Notes under the pieces: generated by a model
What the model was told of the DNA's origin: nothing
The model's database searches: none
The model's input: only the letters and a program-made list of their open reading frames with translations
Made by a program: the position numbers and the translations under genes
Part shown: positions 1 to 11,495 of the stretch, one piece after another
Position numbering within the stretch: position 1 is the stretch's first letter
Layout: each line of letters opens with the position of its first letter
Assembly (NCBI GenBank): GCA_902729315.2
Contig: LR746266.1
Coordinates: forward strand, 3,048,759-3,112,758
DNA from: Spirodela intermedia
Lineage: Eukaryota; Streptophyta; Magnoliopsida; Alismatales; Araceae
Reading direction: 5' to 3'
Length of the DNA stretch: 64,000 nucleotides

Positions 1-885
1 GAACAAGCTGTCGTCGGGAAGAGGACGATTCACCAGGAGACAAGTTGCCACCTCTTGAGAGGGTATCAGATGCGATGAAGAGCGTCATGTTCCTGTGCGG
101 ATCTGAGGATGAAGCTCCCTAACACGCGCCCCACCTCCATCCAGCTCCTCTCCGTTAGGTGACAACCGTCAGAGAGCCGCAAAGTTACCGTTTTTTCGCT
201 CTACCGGATGACAGCCACCAGAGACGATTCTACAACCCATTTCATTGATCTTTAGACTTCACAAGGAGATCTAAAGATTGCCCACGTCGTCTTTGTCCAA
301 GGAGAGCTTTTAAAGCCATAGACATTGCACGATGATCCTCCTAAACGCTCAGGATTCCGATGTATCGCCGATGCATCACCGCCGCAACTTAATTTCTGCT
401 TCATTTAGTGATAATTTGTGTGATTTAAATTTACCAAGATATACTTCATTCCATTACGATTCTTTCAACTTTTACAAATCTTAATTTGATCAATTAAATC
501 ATCTATAATCACTTAGGTAAGAATCGCCAGGCGGAACTCTGTTTTCACCTGATTCGCGTTCGCTAAGTGCTAACGTCATCCTGACGTCCGCAGCCTTATT
601 TCTCTTTTTCGTGAATTTTAAATATATTTCATTTTCATTTCTTAGTATAAAATTCATAGAAAATAGTATTCTTTGAGGAAAATTCTGAATAATTACCAGA
701 TATTATATTACATCCCTGTGATCGACCTCAAAAATTACCGCTATTTTGAGAAGTTTTATTGAATTATAATTAATATATTTGTTCAGAAATACTTCTAAAT
801 ATCTGAAATTTCATATTTTCTAGTTTTATAAATTTTAAATTTATGTGATTTACTATATAACAACTGAGTCACGTCAACTATCACA
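1..885 (-). repeat. Left arm of a large inverted repeat (LTR-like)
   Basis: Roughly positions 240-885 are matched, as reverse complement and with many substitutions and small gaps, by positions about 5750-6460. Shared landmarks include the segment around 840-870 (matching 5785-5815), the segment around 545-590 with the word GCTAACGTCATC (matching GATGACGTTAGC at 6049-6060), and the segment around 295-345 (matching 6340-6370). Positions 1-240 are GC-richer and may be the outer continuation of the same element. The composition and the lack of any reading frame fit an LTR or another non-coding transposon end. Which transposon family it belongs to is not visible. Confidence 0.6.
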
Positions 886-3800
886 ATAAGAAATTGACTA
901 ATTATGATACACAAATCAATGAGATTTTGTAAAATGAAATATGGGTATGAAAACTCAATTTGTCACTTATGAAATCATATTTTTTCAATTTTAGTCTGAA
1001 ATATTTTAGGAATGAATTAAAGATTGAATTCACATTATCTATTCAATTGAATACAATTTTTTTGATATTAAAGAATATATTTTAGAAATTTATTTTAGAT
1101 AATTATGAATCACCAAAATCATGATTACAAGTGTTTAAATAATGACTCAAGCTGTTGACTTGATGATCATATTTCATTTAAGATAATTTTAATATGATAT
1201 GGTTCCTTAATGATCTTTATACTTGTATGCAGATTGTTAGGCATATTTTACTGATATTAGATCTTTACTAGTCTTGATCGAACTAATTTGATTCGGATAT
1301 GAATATTTACTAACAGAAATACATGTTGGCTTAATACAAGGATATGCTAATCATTTAAGTGATATATTTTACTGGTCTCTTAATTGGCTCATTAAACTTA
1401 TTTTAGAGAAAATAGTTATTGGAAAATTACAAAGGTTTGAGAAGAATTTTGTAGCAATTTATCTATAAATCCTATTAATCTTGAAATGGCTATACATGCA
1501 TAAATTTTTCATCTTTATCCTCAAAATGACCTCTAGTTTTGCATTTCACTTAAGAAATTTAAGTAAAAATAGTGAGGATGGTGCTGAAGAGTTAATCTAC
1601 TTAAAGACAACAAGTTTTGAGGAGCTCAAATAAAGCATTATAAGATCCCACTCCCCTGTTCTAAGCTTAAGGAATCTTCCATCAACAACCAACAATCTAA
1701 CAAAAGGATGACAATGATTTCAAGCTAACAAACATCATCCTCTTTGTTAGAATTCTAGATATACTTAAAGTCAACTTGATTCTACAGAAAAACTACGAAT
1801 GGTGAAATCATTTCATATTTATTATGAAATAAACCTATTATTCAAGTATAACTTGGTGACTCATGGGAGCTATCTCTTTAAACAACTCTTGGCCTCCAAG
1901 CAACATGAATCTACAAAGGAGATTCTCAGTGAACCTTCAAGGGAGCTAATCTCATTAATCAGTAGTGTATGATAGAACAATTATAATTAGTGGAACTAAG
2001 AATATTAATTTTTCTTACAGAATGGATGTAGGTGAGAAGCCAAGTCATTATACAATACTATGTTAGCGCATGACTTTAATTTACGATTTAGAGAAATATA
2101 GGTCGTTAAGATAATCTCTCATAACATCAACATAAAATTGTCAACAAAGAAAGTTATAAGTGAACCAATTTAAACCCCCCTTCATAATTCTTGTATAGGC
2201 CAAAACCCAACAATCACAAAATTGATAAAGAGCTGGTACTAATGTGATTTTAATCATTAAATATATTAATTTTCTACTTCTAAGTACACAACTTTAACTA
2301 AATTTATCAAAATTAGAAACATAAATCAAATTTTATATAAAAGAAAGTACAACATCTATCTGATTTAAATCTTAAATAATAATTTATCTTTAAAATAACC
2401 TAAATGTCCAGATTACATCCACTTCCCTCACATTATTGTCACTCATATGCATCTTTTACCATCATACTATATTTATATTTTGAATATTCCTTGATTATAC
2501 CTTAATATCCTTTACTTGAAATTTTTACTCTTAAATCTGTCACGATTTTGGAATTGAATAGTAAGAATTCATTATTTTATATAAAAATATATTTTTTAAA
2601 ATTTTTGATAATTTTTCAGAATACCTTCCGAATGTGTGCTGATATATAGAACAACTATGAGCTAGCTAAGGAAGCCCAATAAGGTCCATTCCATTGGTTT
2701 ATTTAGTTAAATTTAGTGATTCAAGAAATACGCAGAATTGATTGTAAATGTTTGGAAACAGTTGGAAATGGCTGAAAACAAATAGAAAAATAAAGAAAGG
2801 TAGATGAAAACATGGATGGAGAAATGTCTCACTCAAAATCAAATGGTGTTTTAGCAAGTTGATTCCTCACTTCTTGTAATGGGTCCTAGATCTAGTGGAA
2901 GTATAAAAACATCTAACTTAGGACAAAAAGTAAGCTCTTTTCTTCTTCTTTCTATTGGGTGATTGACGATGGTGTTCTTCTGATTTTTAATCGATTTCTT
3001 GTGTTTTTTATAAAAATATAATTTTTATGTCATTATAAATTCATTTATTCGATTAAGTGAGGTGAAAAGTGAATGAATCAAAGAGACAATCAATTACAAG
3101 GATTTATTGAAGATTTTGTTTCAACACATTTATTTGCCCATCCAATGTGAAAGGGGGAAAATCCTGATTTTTATCTATTTTTGACTCAATTTCTTGATAT
3201 TTTTGAGTTTTTATTATCTTATGAAATTAATTTTTAAACAAAAATCAGTTCATTTGTTATAAACTTAGAATTTTTTGTTTACCTCATCCCTAGTGTCAAA
3301 GGGGAACTTTTATTTTAATCTATTTTTATTTTATGTTATTAACATTTATTGTGTTTAATTGATTCTAAGCTTCTTTGAAATCCATGTGTTCCCTATTTAA
3401 TCTATTTAGGTATAGATTTTTCCAAATAAATTTTTCATTTCCTCATCAGCAAGAGAACCCTTTGGTAAAGCCTTTTCTCTATCTTCACATTCTCTTCTCT
3501 CTCACTCCTCTTCTCTATCTCCTCCCCTATTTTCCTTGCTCTTAGTAAATTGAGTTAATACATTATTTTTCTTATTTTCCTGAAAATTAATAGTTTGATA
3601 CTACTCCCCTTCTTCATTAATAGTTTTATTATTAACAACGGAAGGGTGGAGCTTGTTCTACTCCCCTTCTTCATTGTTTCTTTCATTATTTATATTCTTA
3701 TTTATTATTTATATTTATATTTATTTAGAGACAAAAAATAAAGTTCATCAATTGTTATCTTCTTGTAGATTTATCTTCAACTTGCTAGAATTACTTGATT

Positions 3801-4224
3801 GATCTTAATGTGAATTCAATTTTATAAATTTTAAATTTGACATATTTTAACATAATGACTAAGAGAAAATCACACATTAAATTAACCTCTAAACAAATCG
3901 AAGTGAGAAATTCAAATTTCTTGTACTTCAAATATTATATTTGATCTAATCTTTCTTCATGTGCAAACAACATTTGTAAAACAATAAGTAGATTCCTTAT
4001 CTTGTTTTTTAAATTATTTATTTAGTAGTGGTTTACTCAACTTCATTATTCTTAAATCTTTTCTTGATCTTTTTTTAGGCTAGTATAAAATGATCACTTT
4101 CATATGTAACTTATTTTAACCTTTCTTCATCCTACATATAGTATGATATTAGCTCATTAAGAGATTATTTGTCCCATTGAAAATTATAACTCACTATAAA
4201 CTAATCAAATTATACAGAAAGACA
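886..4224. other. AT-rich stretch without recognisable genes
   Basis: This 3.3 kb stretch is strongly AT-rich and has no reading frame with coding character. It lies between the left inverted-repeat arm and a plus-strand gypsy integrase fragment, so it is most simply explained as decayed internal retroelement sequence. A pyrimidine-rich patch lies at about 3470-3545. No RNA gene or promoter could be supported. Confidence 0.5.
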
Positions 4225-5110
4225 ATCAAAATTGTGTTTAAGATGTTATGATTTATTTAGAGATTATTATTATTATTATCTAAGGTGTTTACGATGTCAA
4301 ATAGTTACGAATTTGAGTAAGAAAGATCATATGCCCCTTAAGCCAATTTTAGAAGTAGAGATATTTGATTTTTGGGGAATTGATTTCATAGGACCTTTCC
4401 CAAATCCAAAGGGATATGATTACATTTTGATGACAATAGATTATGTGTCTCGTTGGATAAAAGTAATTCCCACTAGAACCAATGATGGAAAGGTGGTAAT
4501 TAAATTTATTGAGCAGCATATTGAGTGTCCTAGGGCTATCATTAGTGATGGAGGATCACATTTTAATAACTATTAATTTAATACCTTATTAAAAATATAT
4601 GGAGTTCATCATAGGATAACTACACCTTATCATCGACAAGTCAATGGACAAGTAGAAGTGTATAATAGAGAGATTAAAAAAATTCTACAAAAAATCTGTA
4701 GATGATGAAAAATATTGATTTAGGAGATTATATGATGCTCTATGAACATATAGGATAGTATATAAAACCCCCTTAGACATGTCACCATACATATTAGTTT
4801 TTGGTAAAGCATGTCATCTTCGCGTAGAAGAAGAGAATTCAAATAAAATCAAAAAGTATGGCTTTATAATTCAAGATTCAAGCTCTTTCCTAGTAAGTTA
4901 AAATTTAGATGGGATGGCCTATTTATGATTATGAAAGTCTTTGAATGTGGTGTTATTTTAATTGAGGATCTAAAAATAGGATAGTAAATAAAAGTGAATG
5001 AACAAATATTGAAACCTTATGTAGAAAAGGATTCACTTTCTCCATCAATCTCAATCAATTTTAATAAGTCATCCCATGAAATTAATGATTCTCTTAACTC
5101 TATTGCACAA
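4225..5110 (+). mobile_element. Ty3/gypsy integrase fragment, degenerate
   Basis: A plus-strand remnant of a retrotransposon integrase. In the open part (4232-4573) the integrase core is clear: a zinc-finger-side CLRC motif, then WGIDFIGPFP with the first catalytic Asp, then DYVSRW, then IISDGGSHF with the second catalytic Asp. After a stop at 4574 the same family continues with HHRITTPYHRQVNGQVEVYN and a catalytic-Glu helix region, broken by further stops. The order and wording match the Athila/Tat side of Ty3/gypsy elements. Several stops show it is inactive. A purine-rich GAAGTGGGGGG run at about 5348-5362 could be the polypurine tract of the same element. Confidence 0.85.
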
Positions 5111-5749
5111 GCCTAGTAGTTACTCTTTTCTTTTTTTTTAATATTTCTCTTTTGTAGGTGCTTTATTTTGTGTTTGTGTTTTCATTTCTATGTATGAGGG
5201 CATTGAAATCTTCATGATCTTGAGCTATTTAGAGAGATGATCATAGAAATCCACAAAGAGCCACCTCCATTCTTGCAAATGAAGTATCTACCTTTGGTTT
5301 GCACAATTTTACTCATGTTAATTCTTTCCACATGTATTCAGGACCATGCTTAGATGAAGTGGGGGGTATGAGTCATTTACATGTCTTCTATAAAAAATTT
5401 AAATTTTTTTATTTGACTGATGCATATTATTTTTTTTACTAAGTGGAGTGTATCTACTCATAAAAATATTTTCAAGGGTTATCACCCCACCTTAGTAAGT
5501 CTATTCACCTAGAAATCTTGGAATTTAGGACATAGAAGTTAGGCTATTCTAGCGGATTGAGATCAACTCGAAATGGTACAACCATGGAACTTAGATCAAC
5601 TATGAGAATTTTTGTATAATAAATGACCTCTTAAGAGTGGGATATCTAATGAGTATCAAAGGAATATAAGAAATCAAAAGGTTGAAGTACTATTGGTGTA
5701 CACTAAAAAAAATTGAGTGATAGAAAATATAGACTCTCTACCAAACTGA

Positions 5750-6460
5750 CGTACACTAAATTGACTTAGTCGTTGTATAATAAATCACGTAAATTTAAAA
5801 TTTATAACAATAGAAAATATTAATTTGTAAATATTTAAAAGTATTTCTAAATAAATATACTATTATAATTTAATAAGAGTTCCAAAAATAGTAAAATTTT
5901 CTAAGTCGATCATAGAGATGTAATATAATATTGAGTAATATTTTAGAATTTTTCTCAAAGAATAATTTTTTTTCTAAATTTTATATTAAGAAATAAAAAT
6001 AATATATATATAAATTTATAAAAAAGGCAAATAAAGGGTGCGACATCAAGATGACGTTAGCACCTAACAAACGTGAATTGAGTGAAAATAGAGTTCTAAA
6101 CCTAGTGATTCTTACGTAAGTGATTATAAACAATTTAATTAGTTAAATTAAGATTTGTAAAATTTAAAAGAATCGTAATTAAATAAAGAGCAGTTTGAAA
6201 ATTTTAAGGCACACAAATTATCTCTAAATGAAGTAAAAATTAAATTAAAATCAAGAAATTCAAAGTTCTGATGTCGCAGTAATGATGCGTTAATAATGCA
6301 TTAGAATCTTGAACATTCAAGAGGATTGTTGTGTAGTGTCCATGGCCTCAAACGCTCTCCTTGGACAAGAATGACATGAGTAGTTTTTAGATCTTCTTGC
6401 AAAGAGATGATTTACTCAATGGATTCGCGACCCTTTTATCGCAAATCATTTAGCAATTTT
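5750..6460 (+). repeat. Right arm of the large inverted repeat (LTR-like)
   Basis: This stretch is the reverse-complement partner of about 240-885. The arms lie some 4.9 kb apart and enclose the integrase fragment at 4225-5110. Similarity begins near 5770 (GTATAATAAATCACGTAAAT region) and continues to about 6450. Similarity does not extend into 5370-5740, so the inner edges are fairly sharp. An inverted arrangement is not what one intact LTR element gives, so two insertions in opposite orientation or a rearrangement is needed. Confidence 0.6.
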
Positions 6461-6744
6461 AATAATGCTTTGCAAACGCGTTGACAAGATTTTTACCGAT
6501 GATCAAATGATTTTGACAGCTTAATCCTTTACTGGTAATCTACAAGAAAGTTGTGATTTAATTAGATAAAAATATGAGTTTTGGCTCTAGTAAGAATTGA
6601 ACCTGCAACGATCATCTGTCTGTATGAGAGAGAGTGAAATAAGTGTTCTAATACCTTTATAAAGTGACATCATCGTGATATATTGTTATTATAACTAAGA
6701 GGTATTTTGAGTATTAAAATAATCGACACCATTCTGGGGAAAGT

Positions 6745-6975
6745 ATGACGCTAGTTTAGTCCCAAATCAATTGTATGCCGAAGTTTTGGATGAATATATA
6801 TTCTTGGTTATAGATATAAATAAGTTATTTTGTTTGATAGTGGTATCGGACTCCCAACCCACTAAGACTCATTATCTATCTCTTTCTCTCATCTCTTCTC
6901 TCTCCTATATAAGAGTCATATATTCTATCTTTTGAGACTATATAGATTCTAGAGTTTTCCTCGCTTGTATCAACA
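6745..6975 (+). mobile_element. Candidate 5' LTR of a retrotransposon
   Basis: The proposed LTR contains a TATA box (CCTATATAAGAG at about 6904-6915) and ends in CAACA just before a primer binding site. The left edge near 6745 is a guess from a TGACGC word and is not fixed by a second copy. I could not find a partner LTR downstream in the window, so this may be a truncated element. The CT-rich, Ser/Pro-biased sequence from 6990 to about 8230 would be its internal region or adjoining low-complexity DNA. Confidence 0.5.
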
Positions 6976-6987
6976 TAGTATCAGAGC
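6976..6987 (+). other. Primer binding site for initiator tRNA-Met
   Basis: The twelve bases TAGTATCAGAGC differ at one position from the standard plant retrotransposon primer binding site TGGTATCAGAGC, which pairs with the 3' end of initiator tRNA-Met. It directly follows the putative LTR end CAACA. This is the strongest single evidence for an LTR element here. Confidence 0.7.
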
Positions 6988-8045
6988 CCTAAATATCTCT
7001 TGTCGTCTTCCTCTTCTCCAGTGTGTTGTTCGTCTCCGGCACGTTACTCTTCTCCTCACCAGCCTCTTTCCTCCTCAAGTGACTCTTTAATATCGTCGCT
7101 CTTCTCTCTTCTGGTGTTGTCATCTCTATCATCACTCTCCTTCTCCTTTCGACACTGCCCTCTTCGCCGCCATCACCCCTCACCGGTGCCGTTGCTTTCC
7201 TCCTCTTCTCTGACATCTCCATTGTCACCGTTGCCGTCGAGGCCCTTCCTCGCTGCCATGCCCTCATTGTTGCGCCATTATGAGTGTTGTTGTTCTCAAG
7301 TGCCGAGGGCATTGCCTCTACCATCAAGGTCCCTCCTCGCCGTTGCACCCTTTCCATCGCTCCCTAGCCCTTGCCATTGCTGTTGCAGGCACCATCGCCA
7401 TCCAGCCGCAGCGGCTAGGGTTTTGTCCATCTCCCAGTGAGCTAGCCGGCGGTTTTCTTCTGGACCGACCCACTCGGGACTAGCCGAGCTAGACCTGCCG
7501 GCCCTACACGAATCCGCAAGCCTAGTGTGGCCCAATTGGCCCCAGCCAGCCCCAAGCTTTATTTACTGTTTTTTACTTTTTCAATTTTTTCCACTATTTT
7601 TGCTGGAATATTTTGTAGGTCTTGGAGATGGAGGAGATGGAGGAAGTGGGCCCGAGGCCCAGAAGGAAGGGCCTAAAGGCCGTGCTTGGCAGGCTGGAGG
7701 AGCTCTTGGACTAGTCTCAGTACGAAGAAGAGTACAATCTCTCCCAGTTCCCCTCTAAGCTCAACGCTTAACCCCCCTTTTCTCTCTCCTGTACATCCCC
7801 CCCTCCCAATAAATTTTCCTTCTCTCTTCTCTCTCTCTCTCTATCTTTTTCTCGCTCTCCGGTGCGCTGGTTCGGGTTTTCCCATCTTGTAAATGGCTGA
7901 CGGGCGCCCCTCACCACTGGATTGGGATTAGATGGATGGATTGCGCAGCTTTTGGGAGAGGAGGAGAGAGAGAGGAGAGGTGGGAGGCGAGGCCGGTCTT
8001 GTACACGTGGCGGCCCTTCTTGGCCTAAAGTCTATATCCTCTCCT

Positions 8046-8093
<48 letters not shown>

Positions 8094-8195
8094 AGTTCTA
8101 TTTTTTTTCTAGGCCTGGCTGGGCCATCAAGATCGATGAGGAGTCCAACCCGTCAATAAGTTGATATCATTAAGTCGATGAGCACTCTCTCTCTG

Positions 8196-8228
<33 letters not shown>

Positions 8229-8400
8229 GGTTAAGTCCAGTGGGTCGAACGAAGACATTAATTCACGTGATATTATTAATAAGTCTCACCCATTGCATTC
8301 GTGAGGAGTACACATTTGTCCATACATCCCCCTAAAGTTTTAGTTTTTAAAATAAACTTGATATTATATGTAATTAAAGATAGCCCCACGATTCCTGCTA
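6988..8400. other. Low-complexity CT-rich region, no gene
   Basis: The stretch contains CT-rich and CCG-rich low-complexity sequence that creates Ser/Pro-biased open frames on both strands without domain content. Two (CT)n microsatellites lie at about 8050-8090 and 8188-8228. No splice-supported gene could be built. Confidence 0.5.
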
Positions 8401-8429
8401 ACATGGCCCTTCTTAGGGCGTCCTCACCC

Positions 8430-8915
8430 ACGCCCTATAAATCCCCTTTCTGGCTCTACAACGGTTAGCTTCTCGCTATTTCTGCCGTCTCTCTTTCTCT
8501 CTCTCTCGCTATCCCTACTCTACTTTCTACTTTCTTCTATCTTCGCTCTGATGCTTCCGGTCTGGCGATGAGGAAAACCTTCGTGCCGGAGTCGGTGGAT
8601 CCTCGGATCTCCGTCGTTGATGGTGACACAACCCTCTAAGAAGTTCTGAGCCGACCTGTGATTCTACTGGAGAATTGTTTTTCTCGCTGGATTTGTCTTT
8701 TCGCGCAATGAGATTTGTTTTCCTTCCATTCGACCTGTTCCCTGTTCTTGTTGCGCCTGATTCCATTGGCGGTGGGGGTTTCGGCGAGATGACGATGAGA
8801 TTCATACATAGTCTGTCAATCCACTGATTTATTGTGATGTTACTCTTGAATCATCGAGATGTATTCCGATCGCCCCAACATCCACCCCATCCCTTCCAAC
8901 TGCTTCCCCCGCCCC
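8430..8915 (+). promoter_or_regulatory. Gene-like promoter, leader and short first coding exon
   Basis: A TATA-like CCCTATAAATCCCC lies at about 8434-8447. It is followed by about 400 bases of GC-balanced, leader-like sequence and then an ATG at 8859. The open segment 8859-8915 would encode 19 residues beginning MYSDRPNIHPIP and ending at a donor-like site, CCCC then GTGAGA, at 8916. This combination resembles the start of a real plant gene. I could not find a convincing second exon: the candidate acceptor at 9321-9322 would give a stop codon in this phase. It may be a gene truncated by repeat insertion, or its next exon may be one I did not recognise. The product is unknown. Confidence 0.35.
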
Positions 8916-9062
8916 GTGAGAATTTTGGTTTTTCTTGACCATACTGTTTCTACTTTTAACATGATTCTTACGTTTTTTTTCTCATCGTACTAGGTATGGA
9001 GTGACCTACTGTAAACTAGGGCAGGTCACAGAGTTCCTGCTAACCCTGCTATTTTTATTCTT

Positions 9063-9304
9063 GGTTAAACCTACTTTTGGAAGAATCTGATTCTGATTTA
9101 TATGATCTTACTCATCATCAGCTATTGTTAGACACTGGACTTTTGTTAAGAGATATGAATGTCATAATCTCCATTTAAATGATGGTTAAACCTACTTTTG
9201 GAAGAATCTGATTCTGATTTATATGATCTTACTCATCATCAGCTATTGTTAGACACTGGACTTTTGTTAAGAGATATGAATGTCATAATCTCCATTTAAA
9301 TGAT
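9063..9304. repeat. Perfect tandem duplication, 121 bp unit
   Basis: Units 9063-9183 and 9184-9304 appear identical base for base, both starting GGTTAAACCTACTTTTGG and ending TCCATTTAAATGAT. Such perfect identity in an otherwise decayed neighbourhood points to a very recent duplication or to an assembly artefact. Confidence 0.95.
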
Positions 9305-11020
9305 GTAAATCTTTTTGGGCAGTGATTATTTATGCAGCTGCGGCAGAACTCATTGCATGCGTGATAGAGTTCACGACTATTTGGGGAACAGTGGCTCTAA
9401 TCTGCGTACTAGAATGATGCGACGAATCTCTCAAACTCAGTTCACTTTTGAGAAAATAAACTGTTACACTTATTTGGTTATGCATAAACTAAATGAGCAC
9501 ATTACTAGAGACAAAATATTGCAAGCAAATTTAGGTTCCAGTATAAAAATTGCCATAATGTACCTGGTTATTTATGTGACTACAGTCAATGCTTTGTAGT
9601 TCAAAATTATTTTCTAATCACCCACATCATTTGATTCAATGGAAGATGCCACGTTACTCTTATGGCGCAATGACTCCCAATATTTTACCACACCCAGAAG
9701 GGACAATTATCTTGAAGTAGCATGACAATAACAACAACTGAATTTCTTTCTTCCAGTTCTCCACATCACCCAGAACAATCTAAATGCCCAATCCTTCAGA
9801 GCCAGATCCATCCATCTAACAGCCTTCTAAAGAATTCATGATGCTAAAAAAGGAAATGCATGGAATCTTACTCGTGAGATTGTACTGTCATTGGCTCATT
9901 GGGATCGAAGACAGATCAAATTCGTGAAAGTTATATAAGATCTCATTCACGTCAGAATTCCTCCTATGTTGATTCCCCTCCTTTTGAGCAAATGTCGAGT
10001 GAGAGCAATCAAAACATAGCGACGTCTGGAACGAGACATGCTGACAGAGATAGATCCCTGCATCCAGAGCCCACGAGCTAATTAGGTACAAAGCACCATG
10101 CCCATCCTCCTATTTTGAGCTTGTTTCTTAGTCTTTCGTCAGAGATGATATCCAACCTCGTTGCCCATGTAGCCCATGAGATCAACTCTAACGTGAGAAA
10201 CCATCAAATTGTTAACATGCCTCCTAAAACTTCTGCAGACCTAGACTGATACATAAACTCCCACCATCTGTCTGCCAGCAATGTGCACATATCTAGACTG
10301 GGTTTCTGTACTTGCAGAAAATAAATTTTCCTGCTCGTCAGATGAGCTGCAAGAAGAAATATGGCCCATCATTTCAGGAACTCCAGACACATTTTCTCCA
10401 CCTTCAGGCCATGCGGTTATCTTTTGTTTCTCAGAACAAGGCTACTTTGAATGCATCAGTATTAACGAGGCTAGTAACCTCATTACTCCCACTAGCTAAC
10501 CGAGTAATATTTCTCTCTCCTGGCATAGCGCATTAGCATTGGAAGATCTCAACCCTGGCAAAGCAGTGTCATGTCTTAGACTTCTTGTCAGGACCCCACC
10601 ATCACTGAGCAAGGTTCTGATGGAGGAACCTCGGCGCACGCCTGAGGGGAAGGCGTACACATGTGTGAGGTGCCCATGAGAGCGCACACGGCATGCATGC
10701 GAGGCCAACTGGCGTGCCCTGGCACAAGTCTCAATGCGTCCCCATGGCACCGTGCAGATGGGCACATGACAGGGCAACTGGCGTGGCATAGGTGCCAAGG
10801 TAGCCAGCACGGTGTATACGAGCACAGCCGTTGGTGCAGGTACATCAGAGAGCACACGCGTAGGTGAGGATAATGTGTGTTGGCATGGGTGCGGCCTGTG
10901 CGCAAGCAAAGGTGTGCACACAGTGTGCACATGTTTGTGTGTGTGCGGTGCGTCAGCAACAGCATACTCGACGAGCATGGCGACAGGGATGCTGGACACA
11001 GTGGTGACATGCACAGTGGG
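9305..11020. other. No gene recognised
   Basis: Several open frames of 60-180 codons occur on both strands. They overlap one another, lack known motifs and have no consistent splice support. Positions 10620-11000 are GC-rich with many GCACA/GTGTG words, which produce long Cys/His-rich frames by composition. Confidence 0.45.
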
Positions 11021-11024
11021 TGAC

Positions 11025-11490
11025 ACCAGCACTTCCTGCAAATGTTGCCCTAATTCTTCATGAATTCAAGGACCAGTGTATGCTCATTCCTAGCGCATAG
11101 CCACCAGTGTATGGCTCTATTCCTGAACATTTGGAGGTGGAGCACATCAGACCATCCAAGGTTCCTTACAGCGCACCAGTCCTCTTCTAGAAGGATGGAA
11201 TGCTTTGACTGTACATCGACTATGGGGCCTTGAACAAGGTCATTGTGGAGAAAAAGTATCATGTAAAATACCAGAGAATTCTTCAACTGTTTGGGTGACA
11301 TAGATACTTTTCTCAGGTGGACTTGAAGTCAAGGTATAATCAAGTTTGGATCTGGAAGAGAGACAAGCCAAAGACCATATGCCTAATGTGATATGGATCC
11401 TATGAGTTCATGATGATATCATTCGGGTTCATCAATCCTTCGACCACGTTCTGAACTCTTTCAAGAATTCTTCAATAGGTTCATTGAGAA
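11025..11490 (+). mobile_element. Ty3/gypsy reverse transcriptase fragment, degenerate
   Basis: Plus-strand translation with frame shifts and stops shows the order typical of gypsy reverse transcriptase: a PEHLEVEHIRPSKVPYSAPV stretch, then IDYGALNKVIVEKKYH, then FSQVDLKSRYNQVWI with the first catalytic Asp region, then a YGSYEFMMISFGFINPSTTF stretch. In-frame stops interrupt it at several points, and the YxDD catalytic box is not reached. It is cut at about 11496, where the left LTR of the next element begins. It is an inactive relic. Confidence 0.85.
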
Positions 11491-11495
11491 CCTAA

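Noticed and set aside
7000-7440. 146-codon Ser-rich plus-strand frame
   Set aside because: Low complexity, immediately after a retrotransposon primer binding site; no motif.
10496-11041. 181-codon minus-strand frame rich in His, Thr and Val
   Set aside because: It arises from GTGTGCACA-type words and overlaps a 140-codon frame in another phase; no recognisable domain.
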